From contig CM027379.1 in assembly GCA_015680905.1 (NCBI GenBank), positions 92,031,501 to 92,095,500 on the forward strand: DNA of 64,000 bases, given 5' to 3'. Positions within the stretch are counted from its first letter, which is position 1, and every line of letters starts with the position of its first letter. Source of the stretch: Coptis chinensis (taxonomy: Eukaryota; Streptophyta; Magnoliopsida; Ranunculales; Ranunculaceae). A program made the position numbers and the translations under genes. Under the pieces are notes generated by a model that saw nothing but the letters and a program-made list of their open reading frames with translations, had not been told where the DNA came from and searched no databases. This document shows positions 47,747 through 60,844 of this stretch, piece by piece.

Positions 47747-50700
47747 TAAATAAATGCCAAGGATTACCAAAAAATAAAAATAAATACTAATTCAGTGGAT
47801 CGGCTTGGTTTTGAAGAGTTGGCTTCCCTATGAAAAATTAAAACGTTTTTTGTGTTGTATTAATTGCCGTTTTGCTTTAAAAGTGGGCTTGATCCCCAAT
47901 ACTCGCAATGACCATCAACCCCAAACGTTACCACTATCAAAACCCTCTCTTTCTCTCTTGATAGCTTACCACTATCAAAACCCTCTCTTTCTCTCTTTGT
48001 TCATCTAAATGCTTCACTCCACACCTTCGATGGCAGGTACTGTGTTTGATCTATCTCAAGTATTCGACTAATTTAATTTTGGGATTAAACATGGTTTCCA
48101 CTTCCTGGTGTTGGATTAATTTTCCTACCAAAGATGCTTTGAATTGGTTACGCTCCAAGTTTCTATTCTTAGTAGTTGGGTTTTAGTAGCTTATGCAATT
48201 CCTCTTATTATGTTTTACCAGTTCAATGATTTTCAATCAGGAAGCTTGAAAGACAAATATGTTACTATGCACAAAATTTCACACTGGCTTGAACTATGTT
48301 GTTGTCGAGATCAATTACACTTGAACTATTTTGCTCAGTTCGTCGGTATGTATAATGTTTCTAGACTAGATCAATAACAACCCTCTTTTCTATTGTTTCT
48401 TGCTACTTGAAGTTGCAAATGTCCATCTTTGTCGGATCCATATATACATACATACCTATATTTTTATTGGCCTAACAGATTGCATATTTATTAATTCAAG
48501 TGAATTGTTCATGGTTTAACAGATTTTCAATTCATTAAAGTTGGAATAAAAACATAAAATAATTCTTAACTATTGGGTTTAATTGATTAAATGTAATCGG
48601 GTTGTGAGTTAACACATTAAAACGTTATTAAAGGCGGGTTTGTAGGCTTGGGCATCTAATAGACTCAAACGGACTTGCATCCAATGGCGATCCTCTCCCC
48701 AATTACTACCTCCAAAGTTTCCTTTTTCTTCACCAAAATTGATTGGATTAATCAAGACACTATTAGTACACCCATTAGAGCACCAATTGATTGTTACCTT
48801 CACGTTTCTCCACTACCAAAATTTATCAATAGAGTTAAAGTAGAGCATGACTTTTACTAACTTAGCTTCTCTCAACTCCCCAGTATAAAACTCTCTATCC
48901 CAATTTCTCGCATCAAGGTTCCTCTTCAATCCAACAAATTTACGTAAAAAAAAAATGCAATCAAATTGAGGTTTGCAATTTCAAATGTTTTTTTGGATAA
49001 ATTTGTTTTGTTGATGATTTAGAAATCCTTACAAACATCTTATTTACATGGTGTCGTCTATTAGGTTTGTGGGAAAATTGGTGTTTTAGTATGCTTCAGT
49101 ATTTTGCCTAATGTATGATAGTTCAAGACTTGAGCTGTTGGGATTAGGAAGGCACTGATTAAATGGAACAAGATAGAAAAGCGATTAACAAGCACGTGAA
49201 AGAAATTACACAAAAGTCTTGCTAGGAACTCAATGTTTTTACCTTGATTAGATTTGCTAAGGATGAGGAAAAATATTAAACCACCTAGAACCATACTCGC
49301 CTAGGTACATTTCCTTTTTCTTCCTTAATAAATTCATGTGATGTGGTGTTAGTCTACTTTAATTTATTTTTCATGCTATTAAAAGTCAAGTAGATACAAT
49401 GTTGGTTCTTGGTATCTCAAGCTGCTATATGCATGTATGCTCGACTTGGTTAGCACGTAACAACATTTAAAAGCTTAAGTTTGTTTGTGTTTTATGTCTT
49501 GGCTATTTGTCTTTTGTTTTGAAGTTTTCACTTGCTGTGTTTGTTGTTTCTGTTCCCATCCCTTTACACTAGTATGGTACTTTAAAAAAATTCACAACAT
49601 AGTAGAGTGTCTATTGCTGGCTCCAAATGAAATATGGAGGCACTACAAAGCTACACCTTATTTGGACCATTTTTTTTTGGAAGTAATTAAAAGGGTTAAG
49701 ACCGGCTACCCCCAAACTATATTAATGAAATCAATCATAAATACAACCTAATGCATCCTCCTCCACTATACATTGTAAGCATTCACTTTCGGTGAAAGGG
49801 TGTAAAACATTACATTATTAGGATCCTTTAGTTTTCTTTCGATTTGTTTTTGAATTGAAGGGCATAAATAGAAAGACATAAATAGAAGATGATTGTAATG
49901 CAGGGAAGAAAAAGTGTACTTATAATGGCTCCAAAAGAAATATGGAGGCACTACAAAGGTACACCTTATTCGAGATCCTTTAGTTTCTTTTTCAGGATTT
50001 ATTTTTGAATGGACGAGCATAAATAGAAAAGACATAAATAGAAGATGATTGTACCGGTAGGGATGAAAAAGTTGCACTTATAGTGGTATGGCAGAGTGAT
50101 TCATAATCATTACATGAACCTTAACATTATTACAAATTTGTATTGATTTAATTGATGCCAAGCCACCAACTGAGTATACCTAGCATGACTATTTATAAGC
50201 ATTTCATTGCTCTTTTTGGGAGGCCTATCTCGGCTCATTTACAAAGTTAGAGGTTGTTCACACTTCTAATCCATTAGTTTTCCTTATGGTCAACATTTTA
50301 AAACTTGAAGAACCTAAAAAGATGATGGAGTGTAACGTGTTTGATAAATTGACCAAGATTATATATTTGTTATGATAGAAGATTATGTGCTAGGAGTGTA
50401 ATGCGCACCAATGGTTTAAAGAAATTTTATCTTTCGGGGAAGGCACCGGTATATGAATTTCGGGATGGTGAAATTTCATGCTAGACTTTGGGAAATTTAT
50501 TGTGTTCATTTAATGTGGGGGTGTTTGTCGACCTACAAAATCCGTGTTTCTAGGTACTTCATCTCATGTAAGTTACCCATTTTGATTTCCATTCTTTAGT
50601 TTTTCTTTTACTTCTTTAGGCCAATTCAGTGATGCACACGGTTTTTTTTATATGTTTACGATTTGTTTTACTACATTTTCTATGCAAAGTTCCTTTTTGG

Positions 50701-53700
50701 GTTGTTGTTTCCCGTTATGTTCTAAATTTTGAGGTTGCTTTGCATCTTGATACCATTTTGGGATACTTTACATTTGTGAGTAATTGTCTTCAATCTCATT
50801 TGAGCACCTAAACAATTTCAGCATGCATCCCAATTTATTTGTTTGTTTAGTTTGTGCATGTTGAAGTATTGACGCCACTGATTTCTACCTTTTCAAATCC
50901 TTTCTCTTTTGAAAGTGATTCTAAGCTACTATTTTTTTTTAACAAAAAGAGGGCAAGAGGGGTAGCAGATTTAGAACACTTTTGTCTCATATCCTCTACA
51001 TAAAGGTTAATTTTAGTGCATTATGTTGGTAGACACCCAAAAAATTTAGTTCATAGAGGTTAATTTTAGCCAATTTCTTTTTCCTTCACCAAAAATTAAT
51101 AGACATCCAATTAATTAGTACACATCGGTTACTCATCTTTTTCCTCTCGCATACTTATTGAGAATTAGAGCACCATCGATTATTTCCTTCCGATAGTTTC
51201 TCTTCGTTTTCCTTTCCCATTCAATAAGAGTTAATTTGATTAGTATGCATTTCTCTACCGACTTTAGTGGTTTGTAACGCTTTTAATGTGTTGAAGAAAT
51301 AAATGGTGTTTAAAGCATACAACGTTATTTGTAACTTCTCTCTTGTTTAAAGCATGTTTTAAAGCATCCTTTCTTTCCCATAATCATGCGTGGATACTAT
51401 TTTTCTATAAAAATAAAATCTTATGCATTCTTAACCTTCAAGAATTTAAGCACTCCCCTTTGTTTGCGGAAATATCGATTGAAGATATAATTGAGAGTGT
51501 GTTTTCATAAATGCTAATTGCAATAAACAAATTTGACTTATAGTGGACCCACTAATGAAGTCTCATTCAAATCCTTCATGAAGGTTTGACAACTTATTGG
51601 CCCTCTTGGCCCTTCATTGCAAGATATCAAGAACTAAAGATTCCATTGCCTTCAATCTCCTCTACCAATAACGATTATGATTTCGGTTAGATATTTTTGT
51701 TATGACATTTATATATAATGACTAATGACCACATATAGAATTCTCCTCGCCAATAACCGACTCACGATTTCGGTTAGATTTCTATTATGACATTTATATG
51801 TAATGCCTAAGATTCTTTTATACAAATATCAATGAAAAGTACATGTTAATAGCGATTGTACAACACAAAAATAGAATTCTTTGGGCTCTTTTTGGTATTT
51901 ATGCTCATTTTAGTTTGAGAAAAAATTTTTTTGGGCTCAAAATAGAGGCATTCTCATAAGCAATCATGGGTCAAAACCCCGTATGGCTAACCAACCCTAC
52001 TACCGCCTCTGAGAATCGTCATGTTCCCAAAAGCCGAGCAAAACCCGATTCTCAAATCTAGGGATTGCCTAAGCCTTATATCTAATAAGGGCATGTGAGG
52101 TGAAGAAGTGCTCTATTTTACGTGGTTGTACAATACGCTTACTTAACATGTACTTTTCATTGATATTTGTGTAAGGATGTCAAGATGTCACATACCGGTG
52201 TGGGCTTCTAAAACCCGTTTTCTTATTGGATTTTCAGCAATTGTATATCTTCTTATTGTTGTCGATTTTAATTTTTATTTATTCCCAAAGAAAGGTTTTA
52301 TGCATACTTCCTAATTGTTGCCGCCTATCCATACTAAACCTTTTATTCCTTTTGTTTTTGATAGATATTAAGGTATATTGCAAGTTTGTAACTACCTTCA
52401 TTTGTCCATTAAAAACAAACCAATAAATTTGCAAAAGTGAAAGGGCATTGAATTAGAAGGCAACGACTTCAAGCGAGGATTGGGAAATGATCAAGCCACG
52501 AGGAAAACATGTACATTTTCTTCATTTCCCTCATCGTTGGATTGAAATTCAAATTAAGGTATTGTTTCTTTTCAGATACTTCCATTGGATGATTTAATTA
52601 AAATGATGCTTACTAAAAAATTGTTGTTAAGAAATCCAAGTGTCACTTTATTTGTTGAATCTATTACTATATTTGATCATTTTTTCTCTATTTTGCTTTT
52701 TTTTTTATATATATTTTTGTTGATGTTGGTAGGAAATTGTGAATTAGCCATTTAAGAGTTAATGTGTTTGTATTTTGAGTTGTTTAAATTGGAAATGGTT
52801 TATTGATTGTTTCTCCTAGCAAGGATAGTGTAAACCAAGGTACACCCCAAAAAAAAATATCACCACCCCAACAAAAAAAGAAGGATATAAAAGTAGTTTT
52901 TGCACGAATCATTCAAAGGGGTTTGATCTTTTTCATGTTGTGTTCAAGTGGTGTGAATAGGTAAGAGGGCATAATTTGGTGGAACCAAGTGTTGTTGCTA
53001 AAGAATTGTTTAATAGAGCGTGTTGAATTCAAAGGTGTGCATAAATGCATAATATGTGTTTGATTTCAGATTGATCCCGGCTTATACTTGCTTTTGCAAG
53101 TAAGCTATTCATCTATAGTATTTTTTATTCTTGTAAGTTCCTTGCACAAATTGATCTTCAATGTCCATTGAAAGTGGTCTAAGAGATGAAGATACTTCGG
53201 CTCTAGGAAGCATTCTTGCATTGTATTAGTCAAGCATATTTTCGGATACTTTGAAATCTTGCATACTTACTAATACAAATGACATTATTGGACGAGTAGA
53301 ATTGTCGTTTAGAATGTTTCACTCATACAATATTCAAGTTTCTTTTCAAACCCTGTTCGGTGGCCCTATATGGATTAGAAATTGTTGATCCCTTTATCCC
53401 TTGCTTACTATGTGAACTTGAGATATTGGATATAAGCATAAGTAAGGTGTAAAACCGTGACAACTTCTTTAGCCTAAAACAGCTTATTACTTTGAGATTT
53501 ACTAGGGGGTAGATGTTCAACAATGGGTAGAGAATATTATTAAGGGTAGAGGCACTATCTATGGTGAAGAATATGTGAACATAATCGTGCCGTAGGTACG
53601 GGTATATCATCCATAAATTAATGAATGCATTTAATTTTGAAACACCCCATGACCTTCCTAATAGCCCACATTTAATCAGACATTAAATCACTTTAGCTTC

Positions 53701-53810
53701 GGTTACCAAAATTAAAATAGAAAACCCATTTAGCATCCACTAAATTTACAGTGTAGTAGAGAGTTGATCAATTAGTTGGGTTAAACTGCTAAAGGCTTCA
53801 AAAGTGGGGT
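47747..53810. repeat. Tandem array, copy 2 (6,064 bp)
   Basis: Second copy, colinear with copy 1 throughout. AT-rich stretches of hundreds of bases are identical, and differences sit at CAG, CTG, CG and homopolymer positions (for example TTCTGCTCC in copies 1 and 3 against TTACGCTCC here). The hairpin recurs at 53586-53600. No gene is supported. Confidence 0.97.
53586..53611 (+). mobile_element. Helitron-like 3' hairpin at array junction 2
   Basis: Same as 47522-47547, including the ATCATCC that replaces CTAG. Identity of the non-canonical end at both junctions shows the junction itself was amplified. Confidence 0.55.
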
Positions 53811-56800
53811 TAAATAAATGCCAAGGATTACCAAAAAATAAAAATAAATACTAATTCAGTGGATCGGCTTGGTTTTGAAGAGTTGGCTTCCCTATGAAAA
53901 ATTAAAACGTTTTTTGTGTTGTATTAATTGCCGTTTTGCTTTAAAAGTGGGCTTGATCCCCAATACTCGCAATGACCATCAACCCCAAACGTTACCACTA
54001 TCAAAACCCTCTCTTTCTCTCTTGATAGCTTACCACTATCAAAACCCTCTCTTTCTCTCTTTGTTCATCTAAATGCTTCACTCCACACCTTCGATGGCAG
54101 GTACTGTGTTTGATCTATCTCAAGTATTCGACTAATTTAATTTTGGGATTAAACATGGTTTCCACTTCCTGGTGTTGGATTAATTTTCCTACCAAAGATG
54201 CTTTGAATTGGTTCTGCTCCAAGTTTCTATTCTTAGTAGTTGGGTTTTAGTAGCTTATGCAATTCCTCTTATTATGTTTTACCAGTTCAATGATTTTCAA
54301 TCAGGAAGCTTGAAAGACAAATATGTTACTATGCACAAAAATTTCACATCGGGCTTGAACTATGTTGTTGTCGAGATCAATTACACTTGAACTATTTTGC
54401 TCAGGTCGTCAGGTATGTATAATGTTTCTAGACTAGATCAATAACAACCCTCTTTTCTATTGTTTCTTGCTACTTCGAAGTTGCAAATGTCCATGCTGTC
54501 AGATCCATATATACATACATACCTATATTTTTTATTGGCCTAACAGATTGCATATTTATTAATTCAAGTGAATTGTTCATGGTTTAACAGATTTTCAATT
54601 CATTAAAGTTGGAATAAAAACATAAAATAATTCTTAACTATTGGGTTTAATTGATTAAATGTAATCGGTTGTGAGTTAACACATTAAAACGTTATTAAAG
54701 GCCGGGTTTGTAGGCTTGGGCATCTAATAGACTCAAACGGACTTGCATCCAATGGCGTATCCTCTCCCCAATTACTACCTCCAAAGTTTCCTTTTTCTTC
54801 ACCAAAATTGATTGGATTAATCAAGACACTATTAGTACACCCATTAGAGCACCAGTGATTGTTACCTTACGTTTCTCCACTACCAAAATTTATCAATAGA
54901 GTTAAAGTAGAGCATGACTTTTACTAACTTAGCTTCTCTCAACTCCCTGTATAAAACTCTCTATCCCAATTTCTGGCATCAAGGTTCCTCTTCCAATCCA
55001 ACAAATTTACGTAAAAAAAAATGCAATCAAATTGAGGTTTGCAATTTCAAATGTTTTTTTTGGATAAATTTGTTTTGCTGTGATTTAGAAATCCTTACAA
55101 ACATCTTATTTACATGGTGTCGTCTATTCAGTTTGTCAGGAAAATTGGTGTTTTTAGTATGCTTCGTATTTTGCCTAATGTATGATAGTTCTGAAGACTT
55201 GAGCTGTTGGGATTAGGAAGGCACAGTTAAATGGAACAAGATAGAAAAGCGATTAACAAGCACACGGCGTGAAAGAAATTACACAAAAGTCTTGCTAGGA
55301 ACTCAATGTTTTTACCTTGATTAGATTTGCTAAGGATGAGGAAAAATATTAAACCACGAGAACCATACTCCAGCTAGGTACATTTCCTTTTTCTTCCTTA
55401 ATAAATTCATGTGATGTGGTGTTAGTCTACTTTAATTTATTTTTCATGCTATTAAAAGTCAGTAGATACAATGTTGGTTCTTGGTATCTCAAGCTGCTAT
55501 ATGCATGTATGCTCGACTTGGTTAGCACGTAACAACATTTAAAAGCTTAAGTTTGTTTGTGTTTTATGTCTTGGCTATTTGTCTTTTGTTTTGAAGTTTT
55601 CACTTGCTGTGTTTGTTGTTTCTGTTCCCATCCCTTTACACTAGTATGGTACTTTAAAAAAATTCACAACATAGTAGAGTGTCTATTGCTGGCTCCAAAT
55701 GAAATATGGAGGCACTACAAAGCTACACCTTATTTGGACCATTTTTTTTTTTGAAGTAATTAAAAGGGTTAAGACCGGCTACCCCCAAACTATATTAATG
55801 AAATCAATCATAAATACAACCTAATGCATCCTCCTCCACTATACATTGTAAGCATTCACTCAGTGAAAGGGTGTAAAACATTACATTATTCGGATCCTTT
55901 AGTTTTCTTTCGGATTTGTTTTTGAATTGAAGGGCATAAATAGAAAGACATAAATAGAAGATGATTGTAATGCCCGGGAAGAAAAAGTGTACTTATAATG
56001 GCTCCAAAAGAAATATGGAGGCACTACAAAGGTACACCTTATTCAGATCCTTTAGTTTCTTTCAGGATTTATTTTTGAATGGACGAGCATAAATAGAAAA
56101 GACATAAATAGAAGATGATTGTACCGGCCGGGATGAAAAAGTTGCACTTATAGTGGTATGGCAGAGTGATTCATAATCATTACATGAACCCAGAACATTA
56201 TTACAAATTTGTATTGATTTAATTGATGCCAAGCCACCAATCTGAGTATACCTAGCATGACTATTTATAAGCATTTCATTGCTCTTTTTGGGAGGCCTAT
56301 CTCGGCTCATTTACAAAGTTAGAGGTTGTTCACACTTCTAATCCATTAGTTTTCCTTATGGTCAACATTTTAAAACTTGAAGAACCTAAAAGATGATGGA
56401 GTGTACGTGTTTGATAAATTGACCAAGATTATATATTTGTTATGATAGAAGATTATGTGCTAGAGTGTACGTGTGCAGCCAATGGTTTAAAGAAATTTAC
56501 TGCTCGGGAAGGCACCGGTATATGAATTTCGGGATGGTGAAATTTCATGCTAGACTTTGGGAAATTTATTGTGTTCATTTAATGTGGGGGTGTTTGTCGA
56601 CCTACAAAATCCAGGTTTCTAGGTACTTCATCTCATGTAAGTTACCCATTTTGATTTCCATTCTTTAGTTTTTTCTTTTACTTCTTTAGGCCAATTCAGT
56701 GATGCACACGGTTTTTTTTATATGTTTACGATTTGTTTTACTACATTTTCTATGCAAAGTTCCTTTTTGGGTTGTTGTTTCCCGTTATGTTCTAAATTTT

Positions 56801-59616
56801 GAGGTTGCTTTGCATCTTCGATACCATTTTGGGATACTTTCTGTTGTGAGTAATTGTCTTCAATCTCATTTGAGCACCTAAACAATTTCAGCATGCATCC
56901 CAATTTATTTGTTTGTTTAGTTTGTGCATGTTGAAGTATTGACGCCACTGATTTCTACCTTTTCAAATCCTTTCTCTTTTGAAAGTGATTCTAAGCTACT
57001 ATTTTTTTTTAACAAAAAGAGGGCAAGAGGGGTAGCAGATTTAGAACACTTTTGTCTCATATCCTCTACATAAAGGTTAATTTTAGTGCATTATGTTGGT
57101 AGACACCCAAAAAATTTAGTTCATAGAGGTTAATTTTAGCCAATTTCTTTTTCCTTCACCAAAAATTAATAGACATCCAATTAATTAGTACACATCGGTT
57201 ACTCATCTTTTTCCTCTCGCATACTTATTGAGAATTAGAGCACCACTGATTATTTCCTTCCGATAGTTTCTCTTCGTTTTCCTTTCCCATTCAATAAGAG
57301 TTAATTTGATTAGTATGCAATTTCTCTACCGACTTTAGTGGTTTGTAACGCTTAATGTGTTGAAGAAATAAATGGTGTTTAAAGCATACAACGTTATTTG
57401 TAACTTCTCTACTGTTTAAAGCATGTTTTAAAGCATCCTTTCTTTCCCATAATCATGCGTGGATACTATTTTTCTATAAAAAATAAAATCTTATGCATTC
57501 TTAACCTTCAAGAATTTAAGCACTCCCCCTTTGTTTGCGGAAATATCGATTGAAGATATAATTGAGAGTGTGTTTTCATAAATGCTAATTGCAATAAACA
57601 AATTTGACTTATAGTGGACCCACTAATGAAGTCTCATTCCCAGTCCTTCATGAAGGTTTGACAACTTATTGGCCCTCTTGCGTCCTTCATTGCAAGATAT
57701 CAAGAACTAAAGATTCCATTGCCTTCAATCTCCTCTACCAATAACGATTATGATTTCAGTTAGATATTTTTGTTATGACATTTATATATAATGACTAATG
57801 ACCACATATAGAATTCTCCTCTGCCAATAACTGACTACGATTTCAGTTAGATTTCTATTATGACATTTATATGTAATGCCTAAGATTCTTTTATACAAAT
57901 ATCAATGAAAAGTACATGTTAATAGCGCATTGTACAACACAAAAATAGAATTCTTTGGGCTCTTTTTGGTATTTATGCTCATTTTAGTTTGAGAAAAAGA
58001 ATTCTTTGGGCTCAAAATAGAGGCATTCTCATAAGCAAGCAAGGGTCAAAACCCGGAAGAGGCGACCAACCCTACACGCCTCTGAGAATCGTCATGTTCC
58101 CAAAAGCCGGAGCAAAACCTGATTCTCAAATCTAGGGATTGCCTAAGCCTTATATCTAATAAGGGCATGTGAGGTGAAGAAGTGCTCTATTTCTGTGTTG
58201 TACAATATGCGCTACGAACATGTACTTTTCATTGATATTTGTGTAAGGATGTCAGTATGTCACATACCAGTGTGGGCTTCTAAAACCCGTTTTCTTATTG
58301 GATTTTCAGCAATTGTATATCTTCTTATTGTTGTTAGATTTTAATTTTTTATTTATTCCCAGCAAAGGTTTTATGCATACTTCCTAATTGTTGCCTGCCT
58401 ATCCATACTAAACCTTTTATTCCTTTTGTTTTTTGATAGATATTAAGGTATATTGCAAGTTTGTAACTACCTTCTGTTGTCCATTAAAAACAAACCAATA
58501 AATTTGCAAAAGTGAAAGGGCATTGAATTAGAAGGCAACGTACTTCAAGCCAGGATGCGGGAAATGATCAAGCCACGAGGAAAACATGTACATTTTCTTC
58601 ATTTCCCTCATCGTTGGATTGAAATTCAAATTAAGGTATTGTTTCTTTCGTATACTTCCATTGGATGATTTAATTAAAATGATGCTTACTAAAAAATTGT
58701 TGTTAAGAAATCCAAGTGTCACTTTATTTGTTGAATCTATTACTATATTTGATCATTTTTCTCTATTTTGCTTTTTTTTTTTATATATATTTTTTTGTTG
58801 ATGTTGGTAGGAAATTGTGAATTAGCCATTTAAGAGTTAATGTGTTTGTATTTTGAGTTGTTTAAATTGGAAATGGTTTATTGATTGTTTCTCCTAGCAA
58901 GGATAGTGTAAACCAAGGTACACCCCCCCCCCCCCCAAAAAAAATATCACCACCCCAACCAAAAAAAGAAGGATATAAAAGTAGTTTTTGCAGAATGCGC
59001 ACCAAAGGGGTTTGATCTTTTTCATGTTGTGTTCAAGTGGTGTGAATAGGTAAGAGGGCATAATTTGGTGGAACCAAGTGTTGTTGCTAAAGAATTGTTT
59101 AATAGAGCGTGTTGAATTCAGTGTGCATAAATGCATAATATGTGTTTGATTTCAGTGATCCGGCTTATACTTGCTTTTGCAAGAAGCTATTCATCTATAG
59201 TATTTTTTATTACTGTAAGTTCCTTGCACAAATTGATCTTCAATGTCCATTGAAAGTGGTCTAAGAGATGAAGATACTCGGCTCTAGGAAGCATTCTTGC
59301 ATTGTATTAGTCAAGTATTTTCAGATACTTTGAAATCTTGCATACTTACTAATACAAATGACATTATTGGACGAGTAGAATTGTCGTTTAGAATGTTTCA
59401 CTCATACAATATTCAAGTTTCTTCTGAAACCCTGTTCGGTGGCCCTATATGGATTAGAAATTGTTGATCCCTTTATCCCTTGCTTACTATGTGAACTTGA
59501 GATATTGGATATAAGCATAAGTAAGGTGTAAAACCGTGACAACTTCTTTAGCCTAAACAGTTATTACTTTGAGATTTACTAGGGGGTAGATGTTCAACAA
59601 TGGGTAGAGAATATTA
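53811..59616. repeat. Tandem array, copy 3 (incomplete, 5,806 bp)
   Basis: Third copy, colinear with the others until GAGAATATTA at 59616, where copies 1 and 2 continue TTAAGGGTAGAGGCAC and this copy instead passes to GGGGATGTTCAACAATGGG, a 24-bp repeat of its own last bases. It therefore lacks the final 260 bp with the hairpin. A run of 14 C at 58923-58936 replaces an A-rich or short C tract in the other copies. Confidence 0.96.
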
Positions 59617-60754
59617 GGGGATGTTCAACAATGGGTAGAGAATCCCATGGCCTTCTCAATTTGGGAGATTCAACTTTAACTTAACAAACAAAGGGTTGGG
59701 GGTTATTGACTGCCCATATTTTAATTTCAATGAAGTCGTTGAAGCATCATAGATGGATTATCAAGTCTCAAAGGGAGTCAAACCTTTAAAAGTGCTAAAT
59801 TATTTTTCAACCGATTTGTAATCTGCTATAGTTAGTGTTGCGTGTTTTGAGGATTATTGATTGGTACATCGGTCCTTTCTTTGGATCTTTGATGATTCTC
59901 ATATATTGCTTAATGCAAAATGAGTATGAGAGACATCTATTACCAATGGAGTAATGAGACATTTCTTTTACAATTATGGTTTGTGTTGTGCCTACTACGG
60001 CCTCTCTTTCATCACATATGAAGTGGTTGATATATGCAATTTTTGAAATCCAGAGATTGTGTTTAGAGTGGTAGTTCTCAAGTGATGTGTGGTTGGACCA
60101 AACTTTACGTGGTGTTGAAGTTTAGGCAATTGAGTAGAATTTATAATTAATAGTATGTAATTAGAACAAGATTGATACTATCATAAGACTAGCATGAAAA
60201 GGTGATCGAGCAACATCTTTCTTTGTTTGGAGTAATTATTACACTGTAACGTAAAGATGTTATTCCTTATTGCAAGTGAATACTAGGAATGTTACTCTGG
60301 GTGTATAGTTAGAGTTCAGTGTTGGGAATACATAATGTGTGCTTCTCAATATTGTAATTACTTTGCAAAAACTCTTGATCGATGGGGTCTATAACACTAT
60401 AAGCTCGAAGTTAGTTATTTGTCTTAATATTTAAGTTTGGAGAACTTTGATGGACTTTGATTCATTTTCCTCAGTTGGTTATTGCCGCAATACAACAAAT
60501 AACACAACCAAGTTCATTTGATAAGAGATGGTATGATGAAATATTGATGGTCTGGCATGTTTCCTTGATAATTTATACCAAAGAAATTCGATTGAAGGGA
60601 ACATAGAAACTTTAACACAGTTTATTTATAGGTTTCAAGAAACATCGACTCCTTTTGACAAATAATGTTGTTACATAGAATTCTTCTTTAATAATGGTTG
60701 GATTTCAATTTGAACATTTAGTTCCTACTATATATACTACTTGATTGTGCCATG

Positions 60755-60844
<90 letters not shown>

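Noticed and set aside
41737..56881. Short frames repeated in each array copy as possible conserved genes
   Set aside because: Conservation is explained by recent duplication of the whole unit; the frames are 60-100 codons, hydrophobic or Ser-rich, shift between copies and have no domain.
41679..59616. Satellite DNA or a CRISPR-like array
   Set aside because: The unit is 6 kb with complex internal sequence, no short repeat-spacer order, and only about three copies.
41679..59616. Old tandem array with real divergence
   Set aside because: Mismatches avoid A/T positions and cluster in CHG/CG contexts, which does not fit neutral decay.
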